Source: Alphaproteobacteria bacterium (GTDB lineage Bacteria > Pseudomonadota > Alphaproteobacteria > Micropepsales > Micropepsaceae). From it: a DNA stretch of 63,492 bases. The position numbers were made by a program, and so were the translations under genes. Positions 45,837-54,287 of the stretch are shown piece after piece. Location: positions 1 through 63,492 of the forward strand of contig JAICHV010000017.1 of assembly GCA_025924715.1 (NCBI GenBank). Direction: 5' to 3'. Below the pieces are notes generated by a model. The model made no database searches. It worked only from the letters and a program-made list of their open reading frames with translations, and was not told the origin of the DNA. Within the stretch, counting starts at the first letter, position 1. Every line of letters starts with the position of its first letter.

Positions 45837-46685
45837 ATGGCCAGCCGTTCCCCCCTGGGAAGTGTCGACAAGGCGTTGCGGGCTCTGCAGCGACTGGGAG
45901 AAACCGGCGCGGACGGATCGCCCCTGACCCGATTGGCCGGCGAACTTGGCCTCAACAAGGCGTCCCTTCACCGCACCTTGTCGGCGCTGCGCCATCGCGG
46001 CTTTGTCGAACAGGATAGCGGCGGAAATTACCGCCTGGGCACGGCCATTCTCGCCCTGGCCGATTCCTATCTGCGGGACGAAAGTCTGCGGCGAATCTTT
46101 CACAGCGGGCTCAGCGAGCTGTGCAGCCGGATCAATGAAACCTGCCATTTGGGCGTGTTGCTGGGGGAGCAGGTCATGTATATCGACAAGGTCGAGCCGC
46201 AACGCGCGATCCGCATCTGGTCCGAGATCGGCTGGCGCAATCCGGCCGTCTGCACCGCGCTGGGACGCGCCATTCTGTGCCAGAAATTCATCGATTTTGA
46301 GAGCTTTTCGCAGCGGTTTCCCAGCCCCATCGTCAAGCGGACGACATCGACCCGCACCTCGCTGCAAGCCGTCTGGCAGGATTTGATGGAGGCCCGCCGG
46401 CGCGGCTTCGCCATGGAGGTTCAGGAAAATGAACCGGGCGTAACCTGCATCGCCACGGCTCTGCTGCGCGGCACCGAGGTGATCGCGGCGATCAGCGTCA
46501 CCACCCCCTCCGAGCGCATGAACGAGGACCGCGCCGCTATCGTCACCCGGCAATTGCGCGAATGCATCGAACCTCATTTGCTCCCGGGCCTGTCCATTCA
46601 GAAGCCGATGGGAGGGCCCAGGCCACGCGCGCGCCGCACCCGCAGCAAGGCCGCGTCGGCAAAAGGCGCCCGCGGAGGCCATTGA
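45837..46685 (+). CDS. IclR family transcriptional regulator
   Basis: A 282-residue regulator. The N-terminal winged helix (about 8-70) reads SVDKALRALQRLGETG, then LTRLAGELGLNKASLHRTLS and LRHRGFVEQDSGGNYRLG. The C-terminal effector domain (about 85-255) has HLGVLLGEQVMYIDKVEP and GVTCIATALLRGTEVIAAIS. IclR regulators commonly control catabolism of aromatic acids and sugar acids. A basic Ala/Arg tail (RPRARRTRSKAASAKGARG) is unusual. It lies between the SMP-30 gene (divergent) and the bicupin gene (downstream), either of which may be its target. Confidence 0.92.
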   Translation: MASRSPLGSVDKALRALQRLGETGADGSPLTRLAGELGLNKASLHRTLSALRHRGFVEQDSGGNYRLGTAILALADSYLRDESLRRIFHSGLSELCSRINETCHLGVLLGEQVMYIDKVEPQRAIRIWSEIGWRNPAVCTALGRAILCQKFIDFESFSQRFPSPIVKRTTSTRTSLQAVWQDLMEARRRGFAMEVQENEPGVTCIATALLRGTEVIAAISVTTPSERMNEDRAAIVTRQLRECIEPHLLPGLSIQKPMGGPRPRARRTRSKAASAKGARGGH

Positions 46686-46866
46686 GTGGCTCTCGGATTG
46701 TGCGCCGCAGCATTTCTCCGAGACGGGCATTTTTCGCAAGAGCCGCAAGTTCCGTCATGCGAAACCTGGGGTTGCTGCTGATTGACAGTGGCGGCGCCCA
46801 AATGCAGCTTGTTCGCCATAAAAATATGCCGTTTTGCGAGAATGTCGGGCGGCGGGGAGAAGGACC

Positions 46867-47796
46867 ATGACAATGAAAACCACCGCCATTTTGACTCTGT
46901 CGCTTTCTTTGCTGGCCTCGGCCGCGGCCTTCGCCCAGGTCGGCGGCACCGGGACGCTCGCCCAGCGGATCGGTCACTACCAGCCCGACAAGGTTGGCCA
47001 TTTGGTGGGCGTGCATGACGGCGCCGGTTCGATGGATTTCGGCCCCATCCTGGGGGCGAACTCGCTCTCCACCAATCTCATTTTCATGCACCGGGGCGTG
47101 ATCGCCCCGCATAGCGGCATCGGTCAGCATTTCCACAATCATTGCGAGGAAATGTTTGTGATCCTGGATGGTCCCGATGCGCAGTTCACCATCAATGGCC
47201 GCACCTCGACGCTGCCGACACCTTCCGGCGCGCCCGACCGCATGGGGTCCAGCCACGGCATTTACAATCCCTCCGACAAGCCCATCCAATGGCTCAACAT
47301 CAATGTCGGGATGAGCAAGGTTTATGACAATTTCGACATGGGGGATAATCGCGTCGGCGCCCCACTGGATAAGATTCCGCAATTCATCAACATGCATCTG
47401 GACCGCAAGCTGCTGAGGCCGGCATCCGCATCGCTCAATGCGACCGGGGCGGTGTTGTCGCGCCGCGCCCTGGAGCCGACCGTGTTCTTCACGCCCTGGT
47501 CTTTCGTCGACCATATTCTGATCCCCGCCGGCGGCAAGATCGCGCCGACCACCCAAGCGACCATGAGCGAAGCCTATTATGTGATGGCGGGCGCCGGCAC
47601 GGTGACCGTGAATGGCGAGACCCAGCCCGTGAAGGCGGGCGACGCGATCCCGGTCGATCTGGGTCAGGACCATTCTTTCACCCAGACCGGCGGAGAGCCG
47701 CTGGAATTGCTGGTGATCGGCGTGGCCAAGGACATGGCGGCCAAGGAAGCCTTTATCAACGCGCCTCGCGGCGGCCGGGGTGGCCGCGGACGATAA
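46867..47796 (+). CDS. Exported bicupin protein with Gly/Arg-rich C-terminus
   Basis: A 309-residue protein with signal peptide (about 1-23, ending SAAAFAQ). Two cupin domains are visible: the first with APHSGIGQHFHNHCEEMFVI, whose histidines and glutamate are a normal metal site, and the second with MSEAYYVMAGAGTVTVNGET, which lacks the histidine pair. It ends APRGGRGGRGR, a Gly/Arg-rich tail also seen as loops in neighbouring exported proteins. ATG 46867 follows GGAGAAGG; a second ATG two codons later is possible. A dioxygenase or isomerase role is possible but unproven. Confidence 0.82.
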   Translation: MTMKTTAILTLSLSLLASAAAFAQVGGTGTLAQRIGHYQPDKVGHLVGVHDGAGSMDFGPILGANSLSTNLIFMHRGVIAPHSGIGQHFHNHCEEMFVILDGPDAQFTINGRTSTLPTPSGAPDRMGSSHGIYNPSDKPIQWLNINVGMSKVYDNFDMGDNRVGAPLDKIPQFINMHLDRKLLRPASASLNATGAVLSRRALEPTVFFTPWSFVDHILIPAGGKIAPTTQATMSEAYYVMAGAGTVTVNGETQPVKAGDAIPVDLGQDHSFTQTGGEPLELLVIGVAKDMAAKEAFINAPRGGRGGRGR

Positions 47797-47872
47797 TCGG
47801 CGCCCGCGCCGCCATCGGCGGGGAGTTGCAAGAAACCGTGCCGACCGGCACAATCAAATCCGGGAGAAAAAC

Positions 47873-48319
47873 ATGAAAACGATCTTGAAAATGGCCGCGG
47901 TCTTCCTGCTCGCAGCGCCGGTCATGGCGCATGCCGATGACGCCAAGCAAGTGCTGGACCGTCACGTCGCGGGGATGAAAAAGGGCGACCTGGAAGCGGT
48001 GATGGCCGATTATGCGGACAATGCGGTCGTAATCACGCCGCATGGCATTGCCCCGGGACAGAAGGCGGCATCGTCGGTGGATGTCTTTCCCGGCAAATCC
48101 AATGCCCGCAAGCTGTTCAGTGTGCTCACCGACAAAAACCATGTCGGCGGCAATCGCAGCATGGAAACGCGCTATGAGGATCGCGGCAACGACGTGACCG
48201 CGATGTATTGGCGTCAGAACCGCGGCACGCCCCAGGACGTCTCAGGGGTCGATATATTCGTCATCCGGGACGGGAAGATCGCCTTCCAGGACGTCACGGT
48301 CGACGCCTCCCCGCACTAG
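47873..48319 (+). CDS. Exported NTF2-like (DUF4440/SnoaL-type) protein
   Basis: A 148-residue protein with signal peptide MKTILKMAAVFLLAAPVMAH. The mature part is one NTF2-like fold: AKQVLDRHVAGMKKGDLEAV, then MADYADNAVVITPHGIAPGQ, and DIFVIRDGKIAFQDVTVD as the final strands. Members include steroid isomerases, cyclases and hydrolases as well as ligand-binding proteins without known activity. ATG 47873 has GGGAG upstream. It follows the bicupin gene by 76 bases and probably shares its transcript; a strong hairpin follows it. Confidence 0.82.
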   Translation: MKTILKMAAVFLLAAPVMAHADDAKQVLDRHVAGMKKGDLEAVMADYADNAVVITPHGIAPGQKAASSVDVFPGKSNARKLFSVLTDKNHVGGNRSMETRYEDRGNDVTAMYWRQNRGTPQDVSGVDIFVIRDGKIAFQDVTVDASPH

Positions 48320-48347
48320 GTCTGCGCTTCTAGCGCTGCCGGCCGGT

Positions 48348-48369
48348 CCCCTGCGCTCGTGCGCAGGGG
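48348..48369. terminator. Perfect hairpin between convergent genes
   Basis: CCCCTGCGC (48348-48356), loop TCGT, GCGCAGGGG (48361-48369): nine perfect base pairs with a tetraloop. It lies between the convergent NTF2-like and bicupin genes. No T-run is present, so it would be a two-way hairpin-type terminator or a processing site. Confidence 0.5.
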
Positions 48370-48388
48370 TGCCGCCGCGCGTCGGCGA

Positions 48389-49423
48389 TTACTGACGACC
48401 GCCGGAATTTTCCGGATAATCGTGCAAGCCAGTCGGGAACGGATTGATGGCGACGCGGGTGTCCACCTGATCGCCGGCAAAGGCGGCGCGGTGCCAGCGG
48501 CCCATCGCGGCTGTCACGATGTCGCCGGCATTGGCGACGAAGGGCTCCTTGATGCCCTCGATCTGGTAGCTGATCTGTCCTTCCATGACGAACCAGAATT
48601 CGGTGAAGTCGACATGAAAATGCCCCAGATCGGTCGCCGGCGGCATCGGTACGCCCTTGCCGCGGATGTTATTCATGAAGAAATGATCGCTGGCGATGAA
48701 GGCGGTGGCCCGCGTGGTGCCATTCACCACGTCCTTGTAATAGTCGAGATAGGGCTTGTTGTTGCCATCATAGACGCCGTCGCCCCCCGACAGGACGACC
48801 TTGGTATACGTGTAGCCCTTGATGTCCTTGGGCTTCTCCGGCGAGCCCTCGATCGGATAGACCGGAACGTCGCCGGCCTGGTGCACTTCCAGCCATAGTG
48901 CAGGCTCGGGGCCCACGGATTCGAGTGTGTAGGATAGGCGCAGGGGAATATTGATCTCGAACCCTTTGGTGGCGACAAAGGGCTCCTGGCCCTTGATGCT
49001 GACGCGCAGTTGGCCCTGCCACACGATCATGCCGATGCGGTTATCGGGCCATTCGACCAGGGTGGTTTTTTCCCCGGCGGCGAGCTGGTGCCAGTCGGCC
49101 TCCAGATCCTTGTTGCGGACCACAGGCTGCTGCCAGGTTCCGGTCTTGGAATGCGCGGCCAGGACATCCGACAATTTCCACCACGCTTTGTTGGGCGCGA
49201 CATATTCATCATAAGGATTCTTTTTCGGCGACCAGCCGAATTCGAGCGGGCGCGGCGCGCCGCGGCCCCGGCCGGGAACGGGTGCACCGGGGGCAGCACC
49301 GGGAGCGGCACCAGCGGCCGGCGCGCTGCCGGCTGGAGCGGAATTCTGCGCCAATGTGGTTGTGGCGGTCAGCCCCACCGCGGTTGCCGCCACCACAAAC
49401 ATAAGCGATTTCAAGGTCTGCAT
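48389..49423 (-). CDS. Exported bicupin protein with Ala/Pro/Gly-rich linker
   Basis: A 344-residue protein with signal peptide MQTLKSLMFVVAATAVGLTA. A low-complexity linker (about 25-60) rich in Ala, Pro, Gly and Arg (APGAPVPGRGRGAPRP) precedes two cupin-like domains: TTLVEWPDNRIGMIVWQGQL in the first, and LGHFHVDFTEFWFVMEGQIS in the second, which has the better metal-site residues. ATG 49423 follows GAGGGAGGAAG. The gene is divergent from the third PQQ dehydrogenase with 299 bases between. It is only distantly like the bicupin at 46867. Catalytic role unknown. Confidence 0.8.
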   Translation of the reverse strand: MQTLKSLMFVVAATAVGLTATTTLAQNSAPAGSAPAAGAAPGAAPGAPVPGRGRGAPRPLEFGWSPKKNPYDEYVAPNKAWWKLSDVLAAHSKTGTWQQPVVRNKDLEADWHQLAAGEKTTLVEWPDNRIGMIVWQGQLRVSIKGQEPFVATKGFEINIPLRLSYTLESVGPEPALWLEVHQAGDVPVYPIEGSPEKPKDIKGYTYTKVVLSGGDGVYDGNNKPYLDYYKDVVNGTTRATAFIASDHFFMNNIRGKGVPMPPATDLGHFHVDFTEFWFVMEGQISYQIEGIKEPFVANAGDIVTAAMGRWHRAAFAGDQVDTRVAINPFPTGLHDYPENSGGRQ

Positions 49424-49722
49424 TATCTTCCTCCCTCGCGTTTTTGCGAATTCATCGTGCCGGGCACCGCCGATCGGCACCCGCACCCAAAACCTGCCGG
49501 ATTCTGATGGTCCGGTCAGGCGTCCTAACGCAAGACAATAGGTCAAACGGCCCAGCGGCGACACAGGATTCGCCGGTTCTGGTTCCTCCATGGCAAACGC
49601 CCGGCATGCTTTTTTGCAGGCCGGCGGGGTCTGGCCCAAGGACGGCCTTCCAGGACTTGCGTGCGCCGCCAGCGGGCCAATACAGTGACTCAACAGCCGC
49701 AAGATGCCCTGGGGGATGCTCG

Positions 49723-51669
49723 ATGAAGAAGACCACTACACGGATCATGACCGCACTCATGGCCATGGGTTTTCTCGGACCCTTGCAGGCCGCCGATCTG
49801 TCGCAGGAATGGCCCACCAACGGCCATGACCAGGGCGACATGCGTTATTCGCCGCTGACGCAGATCACCCCCGCCACGGTCGGACAATTGCAACAGGCTT
49901 GGGTTTTCCATATGCGTCCGGCCTATCTGGACAATCCCGCCGCCAATCGGGCTCCGGCCGGACGCGGCGGACGCGGCGGGCGGGGCCCGGTGGCGCCCGG
50001 CGAACGGGGATATTACCTGTCGTCGGAGATGACCCCCATCGTGGCGCATGGGCTGATGTTCCTGGCGACACCCTATCGCCGCGTCACCGCGGTCGACGCC
50101 ACCACCGGCCAGCAGGTCTGGGCCTATGACACGCCGAACAATGAAGGCGTTGCCGGCCGCGGCGTCGAATATTGGCCGGGCGGGACGGCAAGCGGAAAGG
50201 GCGACCGCGTCATCGTCGCCACCACCAGCGGCAAGCTGATCGAACTGGACGCGGCGACGGGCGAACCGGTGAAGAGCTTCGGCGTCGCAGGGATCCTGGA
50301 AACCAAGACCAGCGATGTGATGAATGGCCTGCCGAATTCCGCTTACGGGTATTCCTCACCGCCCCTGGTGGTGAACAATGTCATCGTCACCGGCAGCCGT
50401 GTGCAGGAATTGCCCCAGCTCGGCGCCGCCGGCGATATTCGCGGCTGGGATGTGCGCAGCGGCAAGCTGCTCTGGACATTCCATTCGGTGCCGCGTCCGG
50501 GTGAAACCGGCCATGAGACATGGGGCGGCGACAGTTGGAAGCAACGCTCGGGCGTGAATGTCTGGACCATCCTGACGGCCGATCCCAAACGCGACATCGT
50601 CTATGCGCCGTTCGGAGCGCCGAGCTTCGACCGCTGGGGCGGCGACCGCCCGGGCGACAATCTGTTCAGCGACGCCATTGTCGCCATCAAGGCCAGCACC
50701 GGCAAATATCTCTGGCATTTCCAGGCAACGCATCACGACATCTGGGATGTGGACATGCCGGTCGCCACCCTGGTCGACGTCAAAAAGGACGGAAAATCCA
50801 TTCCCGGCATCGCGGTCATGAGCAAGACCACCATTCTTTTCCTGCTCGACCGCGTCACCGGCAAGCCGATTTTCGACGTGCGCGAAGTGCCGGTGCCCAC
50901 GGCCACCGATATTCCGGATGAAAAACCGTCGCCAACCCAGCCCATGTCGGTGACGCCGCCGCTCGCCAAGCTGGACTGGGATCCCAGCGATGTCGCGTCG
51001 GTGACGCCCGAACACCGCGCCTATTGCGAGAAGTTCATCGCCGACAACAAGGGCGTGGCCTCCAAACCCTTTACGCCGCTGCGGCTGGATTCCGCGCCGG
51101 TAAGCTTTCCCGGCAGCCTGGGCGGAGCGGATTGGGGCGGCGGCTCGTTCGATCCGAAGAACGGCATCTTTGTCATCAACACCAACAATCTGGCGCATTT
51201 CAGCCAGCAGGAGAAAAAGCCGGACGGCAGCTATGGCATGCTGCACAGCTATCAATATTTCTGGAATCCGCAGACGCGCATGCCCTGCCAGAATCCGCCT
51301 TGGGGCCAGCTCACCGGCGTCGACGTCAATACCGGCCAGATCAAATGGCAGGTGCCGCTGGGCATCAGCGACAATCTGCCGGCCGGACAGCAGAACACCG
51401 GCCGCGTCAATCTGGGCAATCCGATGCTGACAGCAGGCGGCCTGGTCTTCATCGGGGCCACCGATGACCGGCGCTTCCGCGCCTTCGACACCAAGACCGG
51501 CAAGGAGCTTTGGACCCAGGAAATCCCGGGTACGGCCTCGACCGGTCCGGTTAGTTACCGCGGTCGCGACGGGCGCCAATATGTCGCCGTCGTCGCCACC
51601 GGCGGCAACAATGCCGGGGCGCCGATCTTGTCCGACCAGGTGATCGCCTACGCCTTGCCGAAAAAGTAA
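49723..51669 (+). CDS. PQQ-dependent dehydrogenase (third copy), exported
   Basis: Quinoprotein of 648 residues with a signal peptide (about 1-23, ending GPLQA). The propeller starts LSQEWPTNGHDQGDMRYSPL and TQITPATVGQLQQAWVFHMR; later blades include VTAVDATTGQQVWAYDTP, IVAIKASTGKYLWHFQATHH and RAFDTKTGKELWTQEIPG. A loop APAGRGGRGGRGPVAPGE is inserted at about residues 75-92. It lacks a heme c motif. ATG 49723 is chosen for the signal peptide. It converges on the soluble PQQ sugar dehydrogenase gene, 16 bases apart, and is not preceded by the TAGCCA palindrome, so it is probably regulated apart from the other two. Confidence 0.9.
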   Translation: MKKTTTRIMTALMAMGFLGPLQAADLSQEWPTNGHDQGDMRYSPLTQITPATVGQLQQAWVFHMRPAYLDNPAANRAPAGRGGRGGRGPVAPGERGYYLSSEMTPIVAHGLMFLATPYRRVTAVDATTGQQVWAYDTPNNEGVAGRGVEYWPGGTASGKGDRVIVATTSGKLIELDAATGEPVKSFGVAGILETKTSDVMNGLPNSAYGYSSPPLVVNNVIVTGSRVQELPQLGAAGDIRGWDVRSGKLLWTFHSVPRPGETGHETWGGDSWKQRSGVNVWTILTADPKRDIVYAPFGAPSFDRWGGDRPGDNLFSDAIVAIKASTGKYLWHFQATHHDIWDVDMPVATLVDVKKDGKSIPGIAVMSKTTILFLLDRVTGKPIFDVREVPVPTATDIPDEKPSPTQPMSVTPPLAKLDWDPSDVASVTPEHRAYCEKFIADNKGVASKPFTPLRLDSAPVSFPGSLGGADWGGGSFDPKNGIFVINTNNLAHFSQQEKKPDGSYGMLHSYQYFWNPQTRMPCQNPPWGQLTGVDVNTGQIKWQVPLGISDNLPAGQQNTGRVNLGNPMLTAGGLVFIGATDDRRFRAFDTKTGKELWTQEIPGTASTGPVSYRGRDGRQYVAVVATGGNNAGAPILSDQVIAYALPKK

Positions 51670-51685
51670 AGGACGCGAGCCGGCC

Positions 51686-53002
51686 TCAATTCGGCGTCAG
51701 CTTGACCAGCTTGGCGGTGGCGGGCGTGTCGTCGCTGATGGCGCTGCCGCCGCTATCAGTCAGGGCATAGACGGTGCCGTCCGGCCCGACTCGCACGTCG
51801 CGGATGCGGGCATGCAGCTCGGTAAGGATCGGTTCTTCCGCCACCACCTTGCCGTCCTTGAGCGTCAGCCGTTCCACGGCATTGCCGCGCAGCATCGGCA
51901 CGAAAACGCTGCCCTTCCAGGCGGGGAATAGATTGCCGCGATAAAACGCGACGCCGGACGGCGCCATGGAGGGGGACCAGTAATAGACCGGCTCTTCCAT
52001 TCCCGGTTTGGCCGAGGCGCCGTCATTCACGGGCTTGCCTTTATAATCGATGCCGTGGGTTACCAGCGGCCAGCCGTAATTCTTGCCCGCCTGCATCAAA
52101 TTGAGTTCGTCGCCGCCGCGCGGACCATGCTCGGTCTCCCACAGCTTGCCGGTGGCGGGATCGAAGGCCAGGCCTTCGGGGCTGCGCAATCCGTAATTCC
52201 AAATCTCCGGCAAGGCGCCATGCGTCTTCAGATAAGGATTTCCCGGCGCCGGTTTGCCGTCCTTGGTGATGCGGATGGTTTTGCCCAGATCGGTGTCGAG
52301 AATCTGCGCAACGCCCCAGGGCTTGGGTCCGGCATTATCGCGGTCGCCGATGGTGATGTAGAGATAGCCGTCTTTGCCGATGGCGATGCGCCCGCCGCTT
52401 CTGGTGCCGGCGCCCAGATTCTGGTCGTTCGGCAGCAGCGGCATGGCGCGGAAGATCGTCTTGACATTGCGAAGCGCGCCGGCGCTTTCGTCCAGCGTGG
52501 CGCTGGCGACGCAGGTGGCGCCCACGGTCTTATCGTCCCAGCCGAAAAAGGTGAAGAAGATGCGGTGATTGCGGGCGAAGTCCGGATCCAGCGCCACATC
52601 GAAAAGACCAAGCTCCGGCATGGTGGTAAGGCCGGTAAGGCCTGCCAGCGGCGCCGACATGGTGCCTTTCTGGTCGATGATGCGAAACGCGCCCGGCAGC
52701 CTTTCGCTCACCAGAAGCTTGTTGTCCGGCAGCACCGCCAGCGCCCAGGGCGCACGCAAGGTGCTTGCGAGCACGGTCGTCGTGTAAGCCACGCTTTTGT
52801 GATAGGGCGCCCGAGTCTGCTCGGGAAAGACCGGCTGGTCGCCGGCTTTTTCGGTGGGACGGCTGTCGATGGGCACGCCTTCCTTGAGCGCCGTGAAGTC
52901 GACATTGAAGGGAACGGGCGGCGGGGTCTGAGACGGCGGTGCGGGTTCTTGCCCAAGCGCCGGCAGGCTTATCAGCGACATCGCGATCAAAAGTTTTTTC
53001 AT
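51686..53002 (-). CDS. Soluble PQQ aldose dehydrogenase homologue (YliI/Asd-like) lacking the catalytic His
   Basis: A 438-residue exported six-bladed propeller protein with signal MKKLLIAMSLISLPALGQ. Family blocks are LRAPWALAVLPDNKLLVSER, EIWNYGLRSPEGLAFDPATG, ETEHGPRGGDELNLMQAGKN and RIRDVRVGPDGTVYALTDSG. In soluble glucose dehydrogenase and YliI a histidine four residues before a conserved Gly-Arg arginine acts as base (HxxGR); here the sequence is GTRSGGRIAIG with Arg201 at that place. The protein may be inactive on sugars or use another base. ATG 53002 is used because it begins the signal peptide. It is followed on the same strand direction by no partner gene; a hypothetical gene lies just upstream. 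Confidence 0.85.
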   Translation of the reverse strand: MKKLLIAMSLISLPALGQEPAPPSQTPPPVPFNVDFTALKEGVPIDSRPTEKAGDQPVFPEQTRAPYHKSVAYTTTVLASTLRAPWALAVLPDNKLLVSERLPGAFRIIDQKGTMSAPLAGLTGLTTMPELGLFDVALDPDFARNHRIFFTFFGWDDKTVGATCVASATLDESAGALRNVKTIFRAMPLLPNDQNLGAGTRSGGRIAIGKDGYLYITIGDRDNAGPKPWGVAQILDTDLGKTIRITKDGKPAPGNPYLKTHGALPEIWNYGLRSPEGLAFDPATGKLWETEHGPRGGDELNLMQAGKNYGWPLVTHGIDYKGKPVNDGASAKPGMEEPVYYWSPSMAPSGVAFYRGNLFPAWKGSVFVPMLRGNAVERLTLKDGKVVAEEPILTELHARIRDVRVGPDGTVYALTDSGGSAISDDTPATAKLVKLTPN

Positions 53003-53042
53003 GTTCTTCCCCTTGCCGTTTATTTTCTTCGCACCCGCCCGT

Positions 53043-53834
53043 TCAAGGCTGCACCACCAAGCGCACGGAGACAGGCTGCGAGTCCCAGGATAGCACTTTG
53101 ACCGGACCTTCGAACAGCGGCGCATATTTGCCCCCGCCGGCCTTGAAGGCGAAGGAGACCACGCGGTCGGGCGGGGCCAGCGTCACGTTGCGGGTAATGT
53201 CGGTAATCTCTTCGATGCGTTCCAGTTTCACTTTGCTGGGATCGGACGGATCGTAGAAGCGACTCTGATAGGAGAAAATATTGGCCGGCGCCGGATGATA
53301 GACGACGTCCAGCGACAAATGTTCGCCGCCCGCGGCCTCGAACTGCCAAATCTCGTGGACGCTTTCGCTGCCGTCCTTGATCTCGCGGGTGCGGGTGACC
53401 GCCACCCTTTTGGCCGCCAGCAATGCGCCGCCGGCATCGTCCCGGCTGATACCGCCCAAAATCATCTTGCCATTGCCCGAGCGGGGCGCGGCATCGGCGG
53501 TGCCCATCGGCCTTACTGGGGCCTCCAGTACGGCGAGAACGTCATGGCCGCTTCCCGCCACCTTGTTGTCGGGCCCTTCGATCTCGCCTCTTTCCACGAA
53601 GATCAGGCGCAAATTGCAACCCTTGCCGCCGCCCTGGGTGGCGATCTGCGATTCCCAGCCGGCCGGCAAGAACTCGTTCAAGGCGGCCTGATCCACCGTC
53701 AGGTCCAATTGAAAGCGGTGCTCCAGCGACTTTTCCAGAACCCCCGCGGCTGGTTGCGCGGCCGGCTGTGCCATCGCTCCCCCGATCAGCAATTGCGATG
53801 CCGCCAGCGCCAAGCCTATTCTTCCATACTGCAT
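53043..53834 (-). CDS. Exported protein of unknown function
   Basis: A 263-residue protein with signal peptide (about 1-22, ending GAMAQ). The mature part begins LEHRFQLDLTVDQAALNEFL followed by PAGWESQIATQGGGKGCNLR and LIFVERGEIEG. This faintly recalls acetoacetate decarboxylase-like or DUF2071 proteins, but no catalytic lysine could be pinned down. Later strands include VHEIWQFEAAGGEHLSLDVV. ATG 53834 has GGGAGGAT upstream. It stands 40 bases upstream of the PQQ sugar dehydrogenase homologue on the same strand and is likely co-transcribed. Confidence 0.68.
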   Translation of the reverse strand: MQYGRIGLALAASQLLIGGAMAQPAAQPAAGVLEKSLEHRFQLDLTVDQAALNEFLPAGWESQIATQGGGKGCNLRLIFVERGEIEGPDNKVAGSGHDVLAVLEAPVRPMGTADAAPRSGNGKMILGGISRDDAGGALLAAKRVAVTRTREIKDGSESVHEIWQFEAAGGEHLSLDVVYHPAPANIFSYQSRFYDPSDPSKVKLERIEEITDITRNVTLAPPDRVVSFAFKAGGGKYAPLFEGPVKVLSWDSQPVSVRLVVQP

Positions 53835-53912
53835 AGCCGCCGATCCTCCCCGATATAAAGTGCGGGTCGCAGCCAACCCGCTCAGGCCAGGGATGTAAAG
53901 GGCAGTCAGGCT

Positions 53913-54287
53913 TCAGGGAAAGCAGGCCTTGGCGGAAAGCGGCACCGTGAGGGCCGCCAATCCGATGTCGAACCGGAAACTTGTCGATCCGCTGACGGTA
54001 TGGCCACAAGCTGCCGTCGTACTGGTGAAAGTTGGCGCGGTGAACGGTCCCAGATAGGCCGCTTGGGTGTAGGTGATGGTGGATGCCGAACTCGTGCAGA
54101 CCGTGGTCTTGACCGAGGCGCAGCGTGAGCCCTCTTCGACGGCGTATTGCAGGCTGGCCATGGTGAACAGCAAAAGGCAGCCATAGATCAGGCCGATAAC
54201 CAGGCAGAGGAAGACCGGCCCCACAATGGCAAATTCCAAAGCCGAGGAGCCGCGTTGATCGGCGATGATGTGCCAGCGCAGGATCAT
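53913..54287 (-). CDS. TadE-like pseudopilin
   Basis: A 124-residue protein with the TadE-type N-terminus: a short basic lead (MILRWHIIADQRGSSALEFA) then a hydrophobic helix (IVGPVFLCLVIGLIYGCLLL). The glutamate in ALEFAIVGP fits the conserved Glu of type IV-like prepilins. The C-terminal part has four cysteines. It overlaps the preceding TadE/F-like gene by four bases (ATGA). No tadA, tadB, tadC or rcpA gene is present nearby, so assembly would depend on a Tad system elsewhere. Confidence 0.85.
   Translation of the reverse strand: MILRWHIIADQRGSSALEFAIVGPVFLCLVIGLIYGCLLLFTMASLQYAVEEGSRCASVKTTVCTSSASTITYTQAAYLGPFTAPTFTSTTAACGHTVSGSTSFRFDIGLAALTVPLSAKACFP

Noticed and set aside
49424..49722. 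Possible fourth copy of the TAGCCA palindrome before the third PQQ dehydrogenase
   Set aside because: The region was read for the motif and only a loose resemblance (TAGGTCAAACGGCC) was found. It also holds a short palindrome GCCGATCGGC near 49469, which is likely chance.
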